Source: Microbacterium pumilum | Lineage (GTDB): Bacteria > Actinomycetota > Actinomycetes > Actinomycetales > Microbacteriaceae | Length of the DNA: 64,000 nt | Reading direction: 5' to 3' | NCBI RefSeq assembly: GCF_039530225.1 | Contig: NZ_BAAAOH010000001.1 | Coordinates: 682,001-746,000, forward strand | Part shown: positions 33,190-41,141 of the stretch, piece after piece | Numbering within the stretch: the first letter of the stretch is position 1 | How the letters are laid out: every line of letters begins with the position of its first letter | Program-made: the position numbers and the translations under genes | Notes under the pieces: model-generated | What the model was told of the DNA's origin: nothing | What the model saw: only the letters and a program-made list of their open reading frames with translations | Database searches by the model: none

Positions 33190-33609
33190 ATGACAACGTT
33201 CGACTACGGCCCGATCGAGTTCTACGCGATCGGATTCGACGGCGACAGGCCGGGCCCAGAGATCCTGCAGGCGATCGACGATCTCGTCGCGTCGGGAACG
33301 GTGAATGTCCTCGACCTCGTGTTCGCAACCCGCTCCGAGGACGGTGAGCTCACAGTGCTGGAACTGTCGGACACCGTGGATGACGCCGAGGTGCCCTCGC
33401 TGGACCTCGTGGGTCTCGCCAGCGACGACGACATCGCCGAGCTGACCGACGGCGTCGCACCGGGGACGTCGGCGGCGATCCTCGTCGTCGAGCTGCTGTG
33501 GGCCAAGGCATTCGCCTCGGCTCTGTTCGACGCCGGCGGCGTGGTGCTGGCGCGCGAGGGCATCCCCGCGCCGATCGTCAACGCATACCTGTCCGAGAAC
33601 CTGGACTGA
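33190..33609 (+). CDS. DUF6325-like protein
   Basis: A 139-residue soluble acidic protein. MTTFDYGPIEFYAIGFDGDR, PGPEILQAIDDLVASGTVNV and GTSAAILVVELLWAKAFASA match the pattern I know as DUF6325, a family of small actinobacterial proteins often next to SHOCT-domain genes. The ribosome site GGAGG precedes the ATG. It is followed 14 bp later by a SHOCT protein with its own GGAGGAG site, so the two are co-transcribed. The family resembles DUF1269-type membrane-associated proteins but lacks their glycine-zipper helices. No biochemical function is known to me. Confidence 0.8.
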   Translation: MTTFDYGPIEFYAIGFDGDRPGPEILQAIDDLVASGTVNVLDLVFATRSEDGELTVLELSDTVDDAEVPSLDLVGLASDDDIAELTDGVAPGTSAAILVVELLWAKAFASALFDAGGVVLAREGIPAPIVNAYLSENLD

Positions 33610-33623
33610 AGGAGGAGCACATC

Positions 33624-33974
33624 ATGATGAGAAGAAGAGGACGCGGGCTTGTCGGCATGGCCGCCCGCACGGCCGTGATCGCGGGCACCGCGACCGCCGT
33701 ATCCGGTGCCGTCGCCGGCCACCAGCAGAACAGAGCCAACGAGGCAGCCGAGGCGCAGGCCTATGAGGCGCAGCAGAACCAGGCGGCTCTGGATGCCGCC
33801 GCGGCACAGGCCGTCGCCAACGCCCAGGCCGCTGCGCCGCCGCCGGCTCCGGCCGCGCCGGCGGGGGGTGGCACCGACCTCATGTCGCAGCTCAACCAGT
33901 TGGGCGCCCTGCACGCGCAAGGCATCCTGTCCGACGACGAGTTCGCGGCCGCCAAGGCCAAGCTGCTCAGCTGA
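33624..33974 (+). CDS. SHOCT-domain protein
   Basis: A 116-residue protein. A basic start (MMRRRGRGLVGMAART) leads into a Gly/Ala-rich weak hydrophobic segment (AVIAGTATAVSGAVAG), then an Ala/Gln-rich helical linker, a Pro-rich hinge (PPPAPAAPAGGG) and the SHOCT motif LMSQLNQLGALHAQGILSDD, EFAAAKAKLL. The ribosome site GGAGGAG is strong. It forms an operon with the DUF6325 gene and ends at a GC-rich terminator shared with the convergent gene. Function unknown; SHOCT domains mediate oligomerisation or membrane association. Confidence 0.85.
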   Translation: MMRRRGRGLVGMAARTAVIAGTATAVSGAVAGHQQNRANEAAEAQAYEAQQNQAALDAAAAQAVANAQAAAPPPAPAAPAGGGTDLMSQLNQLGALHAQGILSDDEFAAAKAKLLS

Positions 33975-33982
33975 GTCGAGTC

Positions 33983-34027
33983 ACCGAAGGGGGCTCGGAC
34001 CGGGCAACCGGGCGGGCCCTCTTTCGT
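33983..34027. terminator. Terminator between convergent genes
   Basis: aagggggctcgg and gggccctcttt can form an imperfect stem with an inner ccggg/accgg pairing, followed by TTTCGTTTC. It lies between the SHOCT gene and the convergent membrane protein gene. Confidence 0.6.
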
Positions 34028-34030
34028 TTC

Positions 34031-34567
34031 TCAGTGCGCCACGCCCCCGCTTTTGAGCAGGATCATCAGGATGCCGAACCCGGCCGTCCCCAGCGCTCCG
34101 AGCACGCGAATGTACCAGCGCGCACCTCGGCGCGCGAACGCGATGTAGCCGAGCACCGCGAGCACGGCGACGCAGATCCAGAGCGCGATCCAGGCCGCCG
34201 TGTCATCGGGGACGATCTTCGCCACTCCGAGCAGGAGGATGCTCGACGGGATGAGGGCCGCGACGAGCAGTCCCCATGATCGGCGCACCGCGGCTCTGAA
34301 CGACTCGCGGATGCCGATGATCCGGCCGTCCTCGAATCCGTGGTGCGCCACCGTGCCGGCATACACGTGCGCGGCCCAGAAGATGAGAACCGTGCCGACG
34401 ACCTGGAGGAACACCACCCATGCCGTCGCACCCAGGGAACCGCTCGCGACGATCATGCCCGCCACGAGGATGACGCCGTACACGCCCTCGTCGGTCGCGA
34501 AGTGCCGCCGCACGATGTGCAGAGGCCCGACCTTGTCGTCGTGTGGGGCGCGGTGCCCGTCGCTCAT
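34031..34567 (-). CDS. Integral membrane protein, unknown function
   Basis: A 178-residue protein with four membrane segments: GVYGVILVAGMIVASGSLGA, WVVFLQVVGTVLIFWAAHVY, LLVAALIPSSILLLGVAKIV, and two closely spaced segments before the C-terminus. The short soluble N-terminus ends HIVRRHFATDEG. The start at 34567 has GGAGGAG upstream. It converges on the SHOCT operon and is 60 bp from the stop of the sulfatase gene, in the same direction, so it may be the last gene of that transcript. I do not recognise a named family; small proteins like this are often listed only as membrane proteins. Confidence 0.75.
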   Translation of the reverse strand: MSDGHRAPHDDKVGPLHIVRRHFATDEGVYGVILVAGMIVASGSLGATAWVVFLQVVGTVLIFWAAHVYAGTVAHHGFEDGRIIGIRESFRAAVRRSWGLLVAALIPSSILLLGVAKIVPDDTAAWIALWICVAVLAVLGYIAFARRGARWYIRVLGALGTAGFGILMILLKSGGVAH

Positions 34568-34626
34568 CGACACTCCTCCGGCGGCTCGGACGGCTGACAC
34601 GCCGAGCCTATAGCCCGTCGACGGCG

Positions 34627-36990
34627 CTACTGCCGCGCCATCGCCACCCGCAGTCGCTCGTCCGGGTCGATGAAGTGGTCGTGATCGTCATCGCCGAGAT
34701 CGATCTGAACCCAGTGGATCTTGCCGCGGAACCGACTCGTCTGCGGCGTGTAGTCGCTGCTGACGGCGGTGCCGGACTCGTATCCGATATCGGTGGTCTC
34801 GTCGGCGGAGAAGATCATCGCCTGTGTCGCCCCGACGCGACCCGTGCCGACCGAGTCGCCGTCGTAGTAGATCGTCACGTCGCCCCCCTTGGCGAGGCCG
34901 CCGCCGTCGTAGGCGAACTCCACGCGCACCTGGTGCGTGCCGGCGGGGATGACGGAATCGGCCGCGGTGGCGAACTCCTGAATGCCGAGCACGTTGTAGA
35001 CGAACTTGGCCTTGCCTTCGGCCACATAGACGCTCCAGCCGCCGAACCGCCCGCCCTGCGCGATGATCACGCCCTCCGCGCCGCCCTCGGGCACCTCGAT
35101 CTCGGCGGTCACCGAGAACGACTTGTTCTTGATGCTCACCACGCTGTTCTCGGAGAGGCGACCCATGCCCGCGAAGAACAGCTGGCTGTTGCCGCGAATC
35201 AGCGTCGGCCTGCCCGCGAGATCGGGATTGAGCCTCTCGCCGGTTCGATCGTCGATCGGCAGGACGTTGTACTTCACGGCCTCGATCAGCCAGAGCCGTT
35301 GGAGATGATGCAGCCGGTCAGGGTCTTCGGAGGCGAGATCGCGAGCCTGGCTGTAGTCGCTGCTGCCGTCGTAGAGCTCCCACACGTCGTCATCCAGCGC
35401 ACCCGTGGCCGCCATCAGCAGCCACGGGGTGCGGTGCTTCGTGACGGCGCTCCAGCCCTTGTGGTAGATGCCGCGGTTGCCGAACATCTCGAAGTACTGC
35501 AGATCGTGGCGCTCGGCAGCATCCGCGGCAGCGAAGGCGTAGAGCATGCTCTTGCCCTCGATCGGTGACTGCTGCACGCCGTTGACCATGGTGGGCTCCG
35601 GCAGGCCCGCAGCCTCGAGGATGGTCGGCGCCACGTCGATCACGTGCGTGAACTGCGATCGCAGGCCGCCCTTGTCGGCGATGCCCGCGGGCCAATGCAC
35701 GATCGTTCCGTTGCGGGTGCCGCCCCAGTGCGAGGCGACCTGCTTGGTCCACTGGAAGGGTGTGTCCATGGCCCACGCCCAGCCGACGGAGAAGTGGTTG
35801 TACGACGACGGCGAGCCGAACTCGTCGATCTTCGACACCATGAACTCCGGCGTCTCGAGTGCGGCCATGCCGTTGAAGTTCGCCATTTCGTTGAAGGCGC
35901 CGTTCATCGTTCCCTCTGCCGATGCGCCGTTGTCACCGATGATGTAGTAGATGATCGTGTCGTCGAGCACGCCGAGGTCGTCGATGGCGTCGATCACCCG
36001 CCCGACGTGGAAGTCCGTGTGCTCGAGGAAGGCCGCGTAGACCTCCATCTGGCGCTCGAGCACGGGCTTGAGCTCGGCGGGCATGTCATCCCACGCGGGG
36101 ATCTCGGCGTGGCGCGGCGTGAGCTCGGCATCGGCGGGGACGACGCCCAGCGCTTTCTGGCGGGCGAAGGTCTTCTCGCGCTGCACGTCCCAGCCATCGG
36201 CGAACCTGCCCTTGTACTTGTCGATCCAGTCCTTGGGCACGTGGTGCGGCGCGTGGGTGGCGCCCGGGGCGAAGTACACGAAGAACGGCTTGTCGGGCAT
36301 GAGCGCCTTCTGGGTGCGGATCCAGCTCACCGCGTGGTCGGCCAGGTCCTCGGTCAGGTGGTAGCCCTCTTCCGGCGTCGCCGGCGGCTCGACGGGCGTC
36401 GTGCCGTCGTACAGCGCCGGATCCCACTGGTTGTTCTCGCCGCCGATGAAGCCGTAGAACTTCTCGAACCCGCCCCCGCCTGACGGCCACCCGTCGAACG
36501 GTCCCATCGGCGACGACTGCCAGACCGGCACCTCGTGGCACTTGCCGAACTGCGCGGTCGAATAGCCGTTCAGCTTCAGCGTCATCGCGAGCGGCGCCTT
36601 GGTGTTCGGCTTCAGAGAGCTGTTGCCCGGTGCGGATGTCGCCGTCTCGGTGATGCTGCCCATCCCGACCGAGTGGTGGTTGCGACCCGTCAGCATGGCC
36701 GCCCGCGTCGGGGCGCACAGCGCCGTGGTGTGGAATCGGTTGAACTTCAGTCCTCCGGCAGCGAGCTTCTCTGCGTAGGGCGTCGCACAGGGTCCTCCGA
36801 ATGCGCTCGACGCACCGAATCCCACGTCATCGAGGAGCACGATGAGCACATTGGGCGCACCCTCGGGGGGAAGCAGCGGCTCGATCGGCGGAAAGTGCGT
36901 CTCGGGGTCCTTCGCGTCGAACGTCGTGAGCCCCGGGACCGGCAGGTCGGGGATCGGAAGCATCGTGCGTGCGTGGCGGTCAGGAGACAT
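34627..36990 (-). CDS. Arylsulfatase (AtsA-like)
   Basis: A 787-residue type I sulfatase. NVLIVLLDDVGFG gives the first metal Asp pair, CAPTR at residues 92-96 is the CxPxR motif whose Cys92 becomes formylglycine, followed by AAMLTGRNHH, GKCHEVP (GKxH) and IIYYIIGDNGASAEG (the second metal site DN). The length and C-terminal beta-rich extension equal those of mycobacterial AtsA. There is no signal peptide, so the enzyme is probably cytoplasmic. It would hydrolyse sulfate esters after activation by the formylglycine-generating enzyme at 23291. No sulfate transporter is adjacent. The ribosome site is GAGAGGA. Confidence 0.93.
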   Translation of the reverse strand: MSPDRHARTMLPIPDLPVPGLTTFDAKDPETHFPPIEPLLPPEGAPNVLIVLLDDVGFGASSAFGGPCATPYAEKLAAGGLKFNRFHTTALCAPTRAAMLTGRNHHSVGMGSITETATSAPGNSSLKPNTKAPLAMTLKLNGYSTAQFGKCHEVPVWQSSPMGPFDGWPSGGGGFEKFYGFIGGENNQWDPALYDGTTPVEPPATPEEGYHLTEDLADHAVSWIRTQKALMPDKPFFVYFAPGATHAPHHVPKDWIDKYKGRFADGWDVQREKTFARQKALGVVPADAELTPRHAEIPAWDDMPAELKPVLERQMEVYAAFLEHTDFHVGRVIDAIDDLGVLDDTIIYYIIGDNGASAEGTMNGAFNEMANFNGMAALETPEFMVSKIDEFGSPSSYNHFSVGWAWAMDTPFQWTKQVASHWGGTRNGTIVHWPAGIADKGGLRSQFTHVIDVAPTILEAAGLPEPTMVNGVQQSPIEGKSMLYAFAAADAAERHDLQYFEMFGNRGIYHKGWSAVTKHRTPWLLMAATGALDDDVWELYDGSSDYSQARDLASEDPDRLHHLQRLWLIEAVKYNVLPIDDRTGERLNPDLAGRPTLIRGNSQLFFAGMGRLSENSVVSIKNKSFSVTAEIEVPEGGAEGVIIAQGGRFGGWSVYVAEGKAKFVYNVLGIQEFATAADSVIPAGTHQVRVEFAYDGGGLAKGGDVTIYYDGDSVGTGRVGATQAMIFSADETTDIGYESGTAVSSDYTPQTSRFRGKIHWVQIDLGDDDHDHFIDPDERLRVAMARQ

Positions 36991-37073
36991 GGTGATCCTC
37001 TCGGCGAGTCCGTCGCCTGTACGCTAACGCCACCCCGGGTCCGCAACCTCACCCTCGGGGGGTGAGGTTGCGC

Positions 37074-37814
37074 TCACTTCGCCGGTGGCTCGCCGAGCTT
37101 CGCGGTGAGCTCTGCGAGGCTGCGCGCGACGTTCCGCACCTGGCCTCGCGTCGCCGGCTCGTCGTCGTCGCTCGAGCGGGCTGCGGCCTTCTCGAGCACC
37201 CATGAGGCGAACGTGGCCGTCACCACGCCGACCACCGCGACGCCGCCCGCCATCAGCCCGACGGCGACGGTCCTGCCCCCAGGGGTGACCGGGTAGTAGT
37301 CGCCGTAGCCGACGGTCGTGATCGTCACGAACGCCCACCACACGGCATCCCCGAAGGTCTCGATGTTCGCACCGGGCGCGCCGCGCTCGGCGTCGAGCAC
37401 CGCGAGCGCCGCCACCCAGATCAGGATGAGCGCGGCTCCCGCGCCGTAGACGGAGATGCGGCTTCGCAGCGCGGTTCCCTGGGAGGTTCGCTTCGAGGAG
37501 ATCCTGGTGAACGCCTGCAGCAACCGCAGCGGCTTGAGGGGCGGCAGTACGACGACGAGCAGATCGAAGATGTGGTGCCGGAACCAACGGCCACGGGGTG
37601 ACGACAGCCAGAGCCGGACCAGGTAGTCGATGATGAAGACGATCCACGTCGCGAAGATGAGTCCGCGCGCGATGCTCTCGGCCGTGCCCTGCAGATCGGC
37701 GATCACCTGCCACGAGTAGGCGACGATGAACACCAACGACGCCACGAGCAGCGGCCAGTAGGTCAGCTGGAACCACCGTTCCTCGGTCATTCCGCTGCTC
37801 CGGCCGGTGGTCAT
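37074..37814 (-). CDS. Potassium channel family protein (voltage-gated-like)
   Basis: A 246-residue membrane protein. Six hydrophobic segments are present, the fourth region having regularly spaced basic residues (PLKPLRLLQAFTRISSKR) like a reduced voltage sensor. The pore has the K+ selectivity filter TTVGYGDYYP. The last 45 residues are soluble and charged. ATG 37814 overlaps the stop of the AI-2E gene (ATGA), making a two-gene operon. It would carry K+ passively across the membrane. The short sensor and lack of an RCK domain suggest KvAP- or MVP-like architecture; gating cannot be predicted. Confidence 0.9.
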   Translation of the reverse strand: MTTGRSSGMTEERWFQLTYWPLLVASLVFIVAYSWQVIADLQGTAESIARGLIFATWIVFIIDYLVRLWLSSPRGRWFRHHIFDLLVVVLPPLKPLRLLQAFTRISSKRTSQGTALRSRISVYGAGAALILIWVAALAVLDAERGAPGANIETFGDAVWWAFVTITTVGYGDYYPVTPGGRTVAVGLMAGGVAVVGVVTATFASWVLEKAAARSSDDDEPATRGQVRNVARSLAELTAKLGEPPAK

Positions 37815-38896
37815 GGCACCGCTCCCCCCGGCCTCGCGGCCGCCGTGTCGCCGGAGAGCCAGCGCAGCCAGCGCTTGTCGGGATCGCCCTCCAGCACGAG
37901 CGCTCGCACCAGCAGCGTGAGCGGGATCGACAGGATGGCGCCCAGCGGCCCGATGATGAAGGTCCAGAAGATGACCGAGAAGAAGCTCAGCGTGAGACTG
38001 AGGTTCACTGCGTCGCTCACGAACTTCGGCTGGACGAGCACCTGCAGCGTCACGTTCACGACGCAGTAGACCGCGATGACGGCGAGCATGAGCGGCCAGC
38101 CGCCGACGACCAGAGCCAGCAGCGCCGGCGGGATGAGGCCGATCACGAAGCCGATGTTCGGGATGAAGTTCGTCACGAACGCGAGGATCGCCCAGACCGC
38201 AGGTGCGGGCACGCCGAGCGCCCATAGCGCAAGGCCGTCGATGATCGCCACGACCGCACCGAAGCTCGCGTTGACGACGTAGTAGCGGCGAACCCCCGAG
38301 TTGAAGAGGACGAACCGCCGCACCAACGGCTTCACACCTGCGCCGAACGCCCGCTCAGCGTGTGTGTAGCGGGCACCGTCGGCCGCCATGAAGATCACGT
38401 ACGCCAGGACGAAGAAGAAGGCCGTGAGCACGCTCAGCACCGTGCCGCCGAGCGATGCCGCGAAGCTGAGGATGTTCGAGGGATCGAGAACGGATGCCGC
38501 GGCACCCGCTCCCTCTTGATCGAGCCCGAAGGACTGGAGCCAGGTGATGATCGACTGCGCGGTCGTCTGGAGTTGATCGCTGAAGTCGCCGACGAGGCGC
38601 GCGAACTGGATGCCGGCGAAAGTCAGCAGGAGGGCCAGGAACGCGAGGATGAGGTATGCCACGACGATGACGGCGGTCGTCGCGGCCCATGGCGGCCAAC
38701 CGCGGCGCTCGAGCGGATGTCGGACCGGATGGCAGATGATGACCATGACCGCGCCGAGAACCAGCGGCCCGACGAGGTCACGGGCGAACGAAAGACCCGC
38801 GAGGGCGATCACAGCGGCGGCGAGCCCGATGAGAACCCGCAGTGTCGGAGACATCGCCGGAGCTGCAGGGGGTGCCGGAGCGTGGGACTGTCTCAC
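37811..38896 (-). CDS. AI-2E family transporter (UPF0118)
   Basis: A 361-residue membrane protein with about eight segments. VLIGLAAAVIALAGLSFARD starts the core; WAILAFVTNFIPNIGFVIGLIPP and LSLTLSFFSVIFWTFIIGPLGAILSIPLTL are the conserved C-terminal blocks. It starts with GTG, 6 nt after TAGCCT, and one arm of an inverted repeat covers its first codons. It is co-transcribed with the K+ channel that overlaps its stop. Na+/H+-antiporter-like members of this family give a possible functional link with K+ flux, but that is inference. The paralogue at 28306 is only distantly similar. Confidence 0.88.
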   Translation of the reverse strand: MRQSHAPAPPAAPAMSPTLRVLIGLAAAVIALAGLSFARDLVGPLVLGAVMVIICHPVRHPLERRGWPPWAATTAVIVVAYLILAFLALLLTFAGIQFARLVGDFSDQLQTTAQSIITWLQSFGLDQEGAGAAASVLDPSNILSFAASLGGTVLSVLTAFFFVLAYVIFMAADGARYTHAERAFGAGVKPLVRRFVLFNSGVRRYYVVNASFGAVVAIIDGLALWALGVPAPAVWAILAFVTNFIPNIGFVIGLIPPALLALVVGGWPLMLAVIAVYCVVNVTLQVLVQPKFVSDAVNLSLTLSFFSVIFWTFIIGPLGAILSIPLTLLVRALVLEGDPDKRWLRWLSGDTAAARPGGAVP

Positions 38897-38964
38897 GGCG
38901 CCAGGCTATCCGCGGCCCCGCGCACACCCGCGAGGGCGCGCCCGGACAGTCCCACGACTGTGGG
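38881..38964. repeat. Inverted repeat around the start of the AI-2E gene
   Basis: CGTGGGACTGTC (38881-38892) and GACAGTCCCACG (38945-38956) are perfect 12-bp arms 52 nt apart. The right arm also forms ACAGTC-CCAC-GACTGT (38947-38962) and CCCAC-GACT-GTGGG (38951-38964). The left arm lies within codons 2-5. An operator is more likely than a terminator here. Confidence 0.6.
38903..38908 (-). promoter_or_regulatory. -10 box TAGCCT, leaderless GTG start
   Basis: On the minus strand TAGCCT is followed by ggcgcc and the GTG at 38896. Confidence 0.5.
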
Positions 38965-38970
38965 CCGTCA

Positions 38971-38991
38971 CTCGCCGTCGCGTTCGGCGAG
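38971..38991. terminator. Hairpin after the MFS gene
   Basis: CTCGCCG (38971-38977) pairs with CGGCGAG (38985-38991), 19 bp after the MFS stop on the minus strand. No T-run. Confidence 0.45.
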
Positions 38992-39009
38992 CCGCTCATC
39001 ACAGCCCGT

Positions 39010-40593
39010 TCAGCCGCCGATGACCGACTCGGCATTGCCCGATGGCTCAGGGTCGGGCAGCCGCCGCATCCGGAACGCATTGCCGATGCCCGCGAGGCCG
39101 GCGAGGATCGGGATGAAGAGCGCCACCTGCAAGGCGATCGGACGGGCCTGCTCGTTGATGGCGATCACCTCGTCCTGCACATCCTGCGGCTCGCCGGCGA
39201 GCATGTCGTTGAGCTGGGTGGTCGACATCAGCTGCGCGTCGTCTTCCAGCGTCGCGGAGATCTGCGCCTTGTCGTCGGACGGCAGCACGGTGCTGGCGTC
39301 CACCATCGCGGTGAACGTGAACGCGAGCGTGGCGAGCATGATCGCACCTGCGAACGCGAGGCCGAACGACAGGCCGAACGATCCGGCAGCCGAGTTGACT
39401 CCCGCCGCCTCACTCACCCGCTCGTTCGAGATCGGCGCAAGCGTGTAGTTGTTGAGCTGCGAGACCAGCAGCCCGAGTCCGGCGCCTGCGATGATGAGCG
39501 GGATCGTGAGCCACCAGCCCGAGGTCGCGAGCGGCACGATCGGCACGATGATCCCCAACCCCACGACCAGCAGGATGAAGCCCAGCAGGATGAGGTTGGC
39601 CGGCCGCCCCTTCGCTCTTCGTCCGGCGAGGATCGCCACGACGAACATGCTGAGCGAGAGCGGCGCGATCGAGAGACCGGCCTCGAGCGCGTTGTACTCC
39701 AGCACCATCTGCAGGTAGAGCGGCAGCACGATCATCGTGCCGCCGAGCGCGATCTGCTGCAGCAGCTGTCCGCTCACGCCCGACTGGAAGGGCTTCGAGC
39801 GGAACAGAGCGGGATCGATCAGCGTCGCCTTCTGTCGCTTCTTGCGGCTGACGATCCACCATGCGAAGCCGAGCATCGCGATGACGCCCAGGCCGATCAG
39901 CAGCGCGACGTACTCACCGCCCTCCTGCCAGACCAGGATGCCGAGCACGATGCCGCCCATGCCGACCACCGAGAGCGCGGCGCCTCCCCAGTCGACGATC
40001 CGCGATCCGGTGTAGTTCGCGTCCTTGACGAGTCCGATTCCCGAGAGCACCACCGCGATCACCACCGCTTCGAGGGCGAACCCGACGCGCCACGTCCAGA
40101 CGGTCGTGATGAATCCGCCGAGAAGTGGTCCCACCGCGGCGGCGATGGCGGCAGAGGCGCCGACGAGGGCGTACACGCGCTTCTGCTGCGCGCCCTCGAA
40201 GTTGCCGTGGATGAGCGACTGCATGGCAGGCAGCAGGAGTGACGCCCCGATACCGCCGATGACGGCCCAGAAGATGACGACCGCCATGAGGTCCTGCGCG
40301 AACACCATCGCGACAGCTCCGACTGCGTACCCGAGAAGTCCGAGCACGTAAGCGCGCTTACGCCCGATGAGATCGCCGGTCTTGCCGCCGATCAGAATGA
40401 AGGCGGCCGAGACCAGCGCCTCGAGGGCGATGGCACCCTGCACACCGCTGGCGGTGGTGCCGAGGTCGTGGACGACCGCGGAGATCGACACATTCATGAG
40501 GGATGTGTCGAACACGAGGACGAACATCGCCATGGCGAGGAGGATCGCGAGCCGGGTGTTGAGCTTCCCCGTCGTGGGCGAGGTTTCTGTCAT
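39010..40593 (-). CDS. MFS exporter, DHA2 family (14 segments)
   Basis: A 527-residue drug:H+ antiporter-like transporter. The core starts LAILLAMAMFVLVFDTSLMN, with GGKTGDLIGRKRAYVLGLLGYAVG as the motif-A loop and LLLPAMQSLIHGNF as the motif-C-like helix. An extracytoplasmic loop of about 65 residues (DASTVLPSDDKAQISATLED onward) precedes the last membrane segment, a common feature of this subgroup. It is expected to export a hydrophobic compound with proton exchange. Start ATG 40593 is followed by a usual short N-terminus. It is divergent from nothing close: hspR lies 53 bp upstream in the same direction, so weak read-through from the dnaK operon is possible. Confidence 0.9.
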   Translation of the reverse strand: MTETSPTTGKLNTRLAILLAMAMFVLVFDTSLMNVSISAVVHDLGTTASGVQGAIALEALVSAAFILIGGKTGDLIGRKRAYVLGLLGYAVGAVAMVFAQDLMAVVIFWAVIGGIGASLLLPAMQSLIHGNFEGAQQKRVYALVGASAAIAAAVGPLLGGFITTVWTWRVGFALEAVVIAVVLSGIGLVKDANYTGSRIVDWGGAALSVVGMGGIVLGILVWQEGGEYVALLIGLGVIAMLGFAWWIVSRKKRQKATLIDPALFRSKPFQSGVSGQLLQQIALGGTMIVLPLYLQMVLEYNALEAGLSIAPLSLSMFVVAILAGRRAKGRPANLILLGFILLVVGLGIIVPIVPLATSGWWLTIPLIIAGAGLGLLVSQLNNYTLAPISNERVSEAAGVNSAAGSFGLSFGLAFAGAIMLATLAFTFTAMVDASTVLPSDDKAQISATLEDDAQLMSTTQLNDMLAGEPQDVQDEVIAINEQARPIALQVALFIPILAGLAGIGNAFRMRRLPDPEPSGNAESVIGG

Positions 40594-40646
40594 GCGCTCA
40601 CTGAACCACACCGCCCACCGCGAGGGATAGATGCCGCTCGATCGCG

Positions 40647-41141
40647 TCAGGGTGCGCCGACGTCCTCGTCGGACTCCCCTGGCGTCGTGTCGGGGCCCGC
40701 CGGCGCGTCGAGCGGCCGCCGCGGCCGCCAGACCACGAGCTCGGTCGCACGGCGCGTGCGCGTGCCATGGCGCAGCGTGACGACGGCACCCGTCGAACCG
40801 GCCGCGAACACCCGCGCACCCGGGCGGCGCTCGAGCTCGGTCCGCATGCGCTCCTCGAGTTCGTGCACCCGGACGTGCAGTTCGCGCACCCGCTCCTCGA
40901 GGTCGAGGATGCGCGCGATGGCCGGAAGGCCGATGCCCTCCCCCGACATCCGAGCCACCTGCCGCAGCTGCTCGACGTGGTGCAGCGAGTACCGGCGCGA
41001 GCCGCCCTGGGTGCGCGCGGGCACGACGAGGCCGAGGCGGTCGTACTGACGCAGGGTCTGCGGATGCATGCCCGACAGTTCCGCGGCGACGGCGATCGCG
41101 AGGATGGGTGCGTCCTCGTCGAGTTCGCGGTGCTCAACCAT
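40647..41141 (-). CDS. hspR: Heat shock repressor HspR (MerR family)
   Basis: A 164-residue MerR-type repressor. The helix-turn-helix reads AVAAELSGMHPQTLRQYDRL then GLVVPARTQGGSRRYS, the HspR pattern. A coiled coil follows (LEERVRELHVRVHELEERMR). It is the last gene of the dnaK operon; its ATG overlaps the dnaJ stop by one base (TGATG). It should bind HAIR sites, of which three occur in this window: two at the dnaK promoter and one at clpB. The C-terminal 60 residues are basic then acidic and longer than in Streptomyces HspR. Confidence 0.93.
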   Translation of the reverse strand: MVEHRELDEDAPILAIAVAAELSGMHPQTLRQYDRLGLVVPARTQGGSRRYSLHHVEQLRQVARMSGEGIGLPAIARILDLEERVRELHVRVHELEERMRTELERRPGARVFAAGSTGAVVTLRHGTRTRRATELVVWRPRRPLDAPAGPDTTPGESDEDVGAP

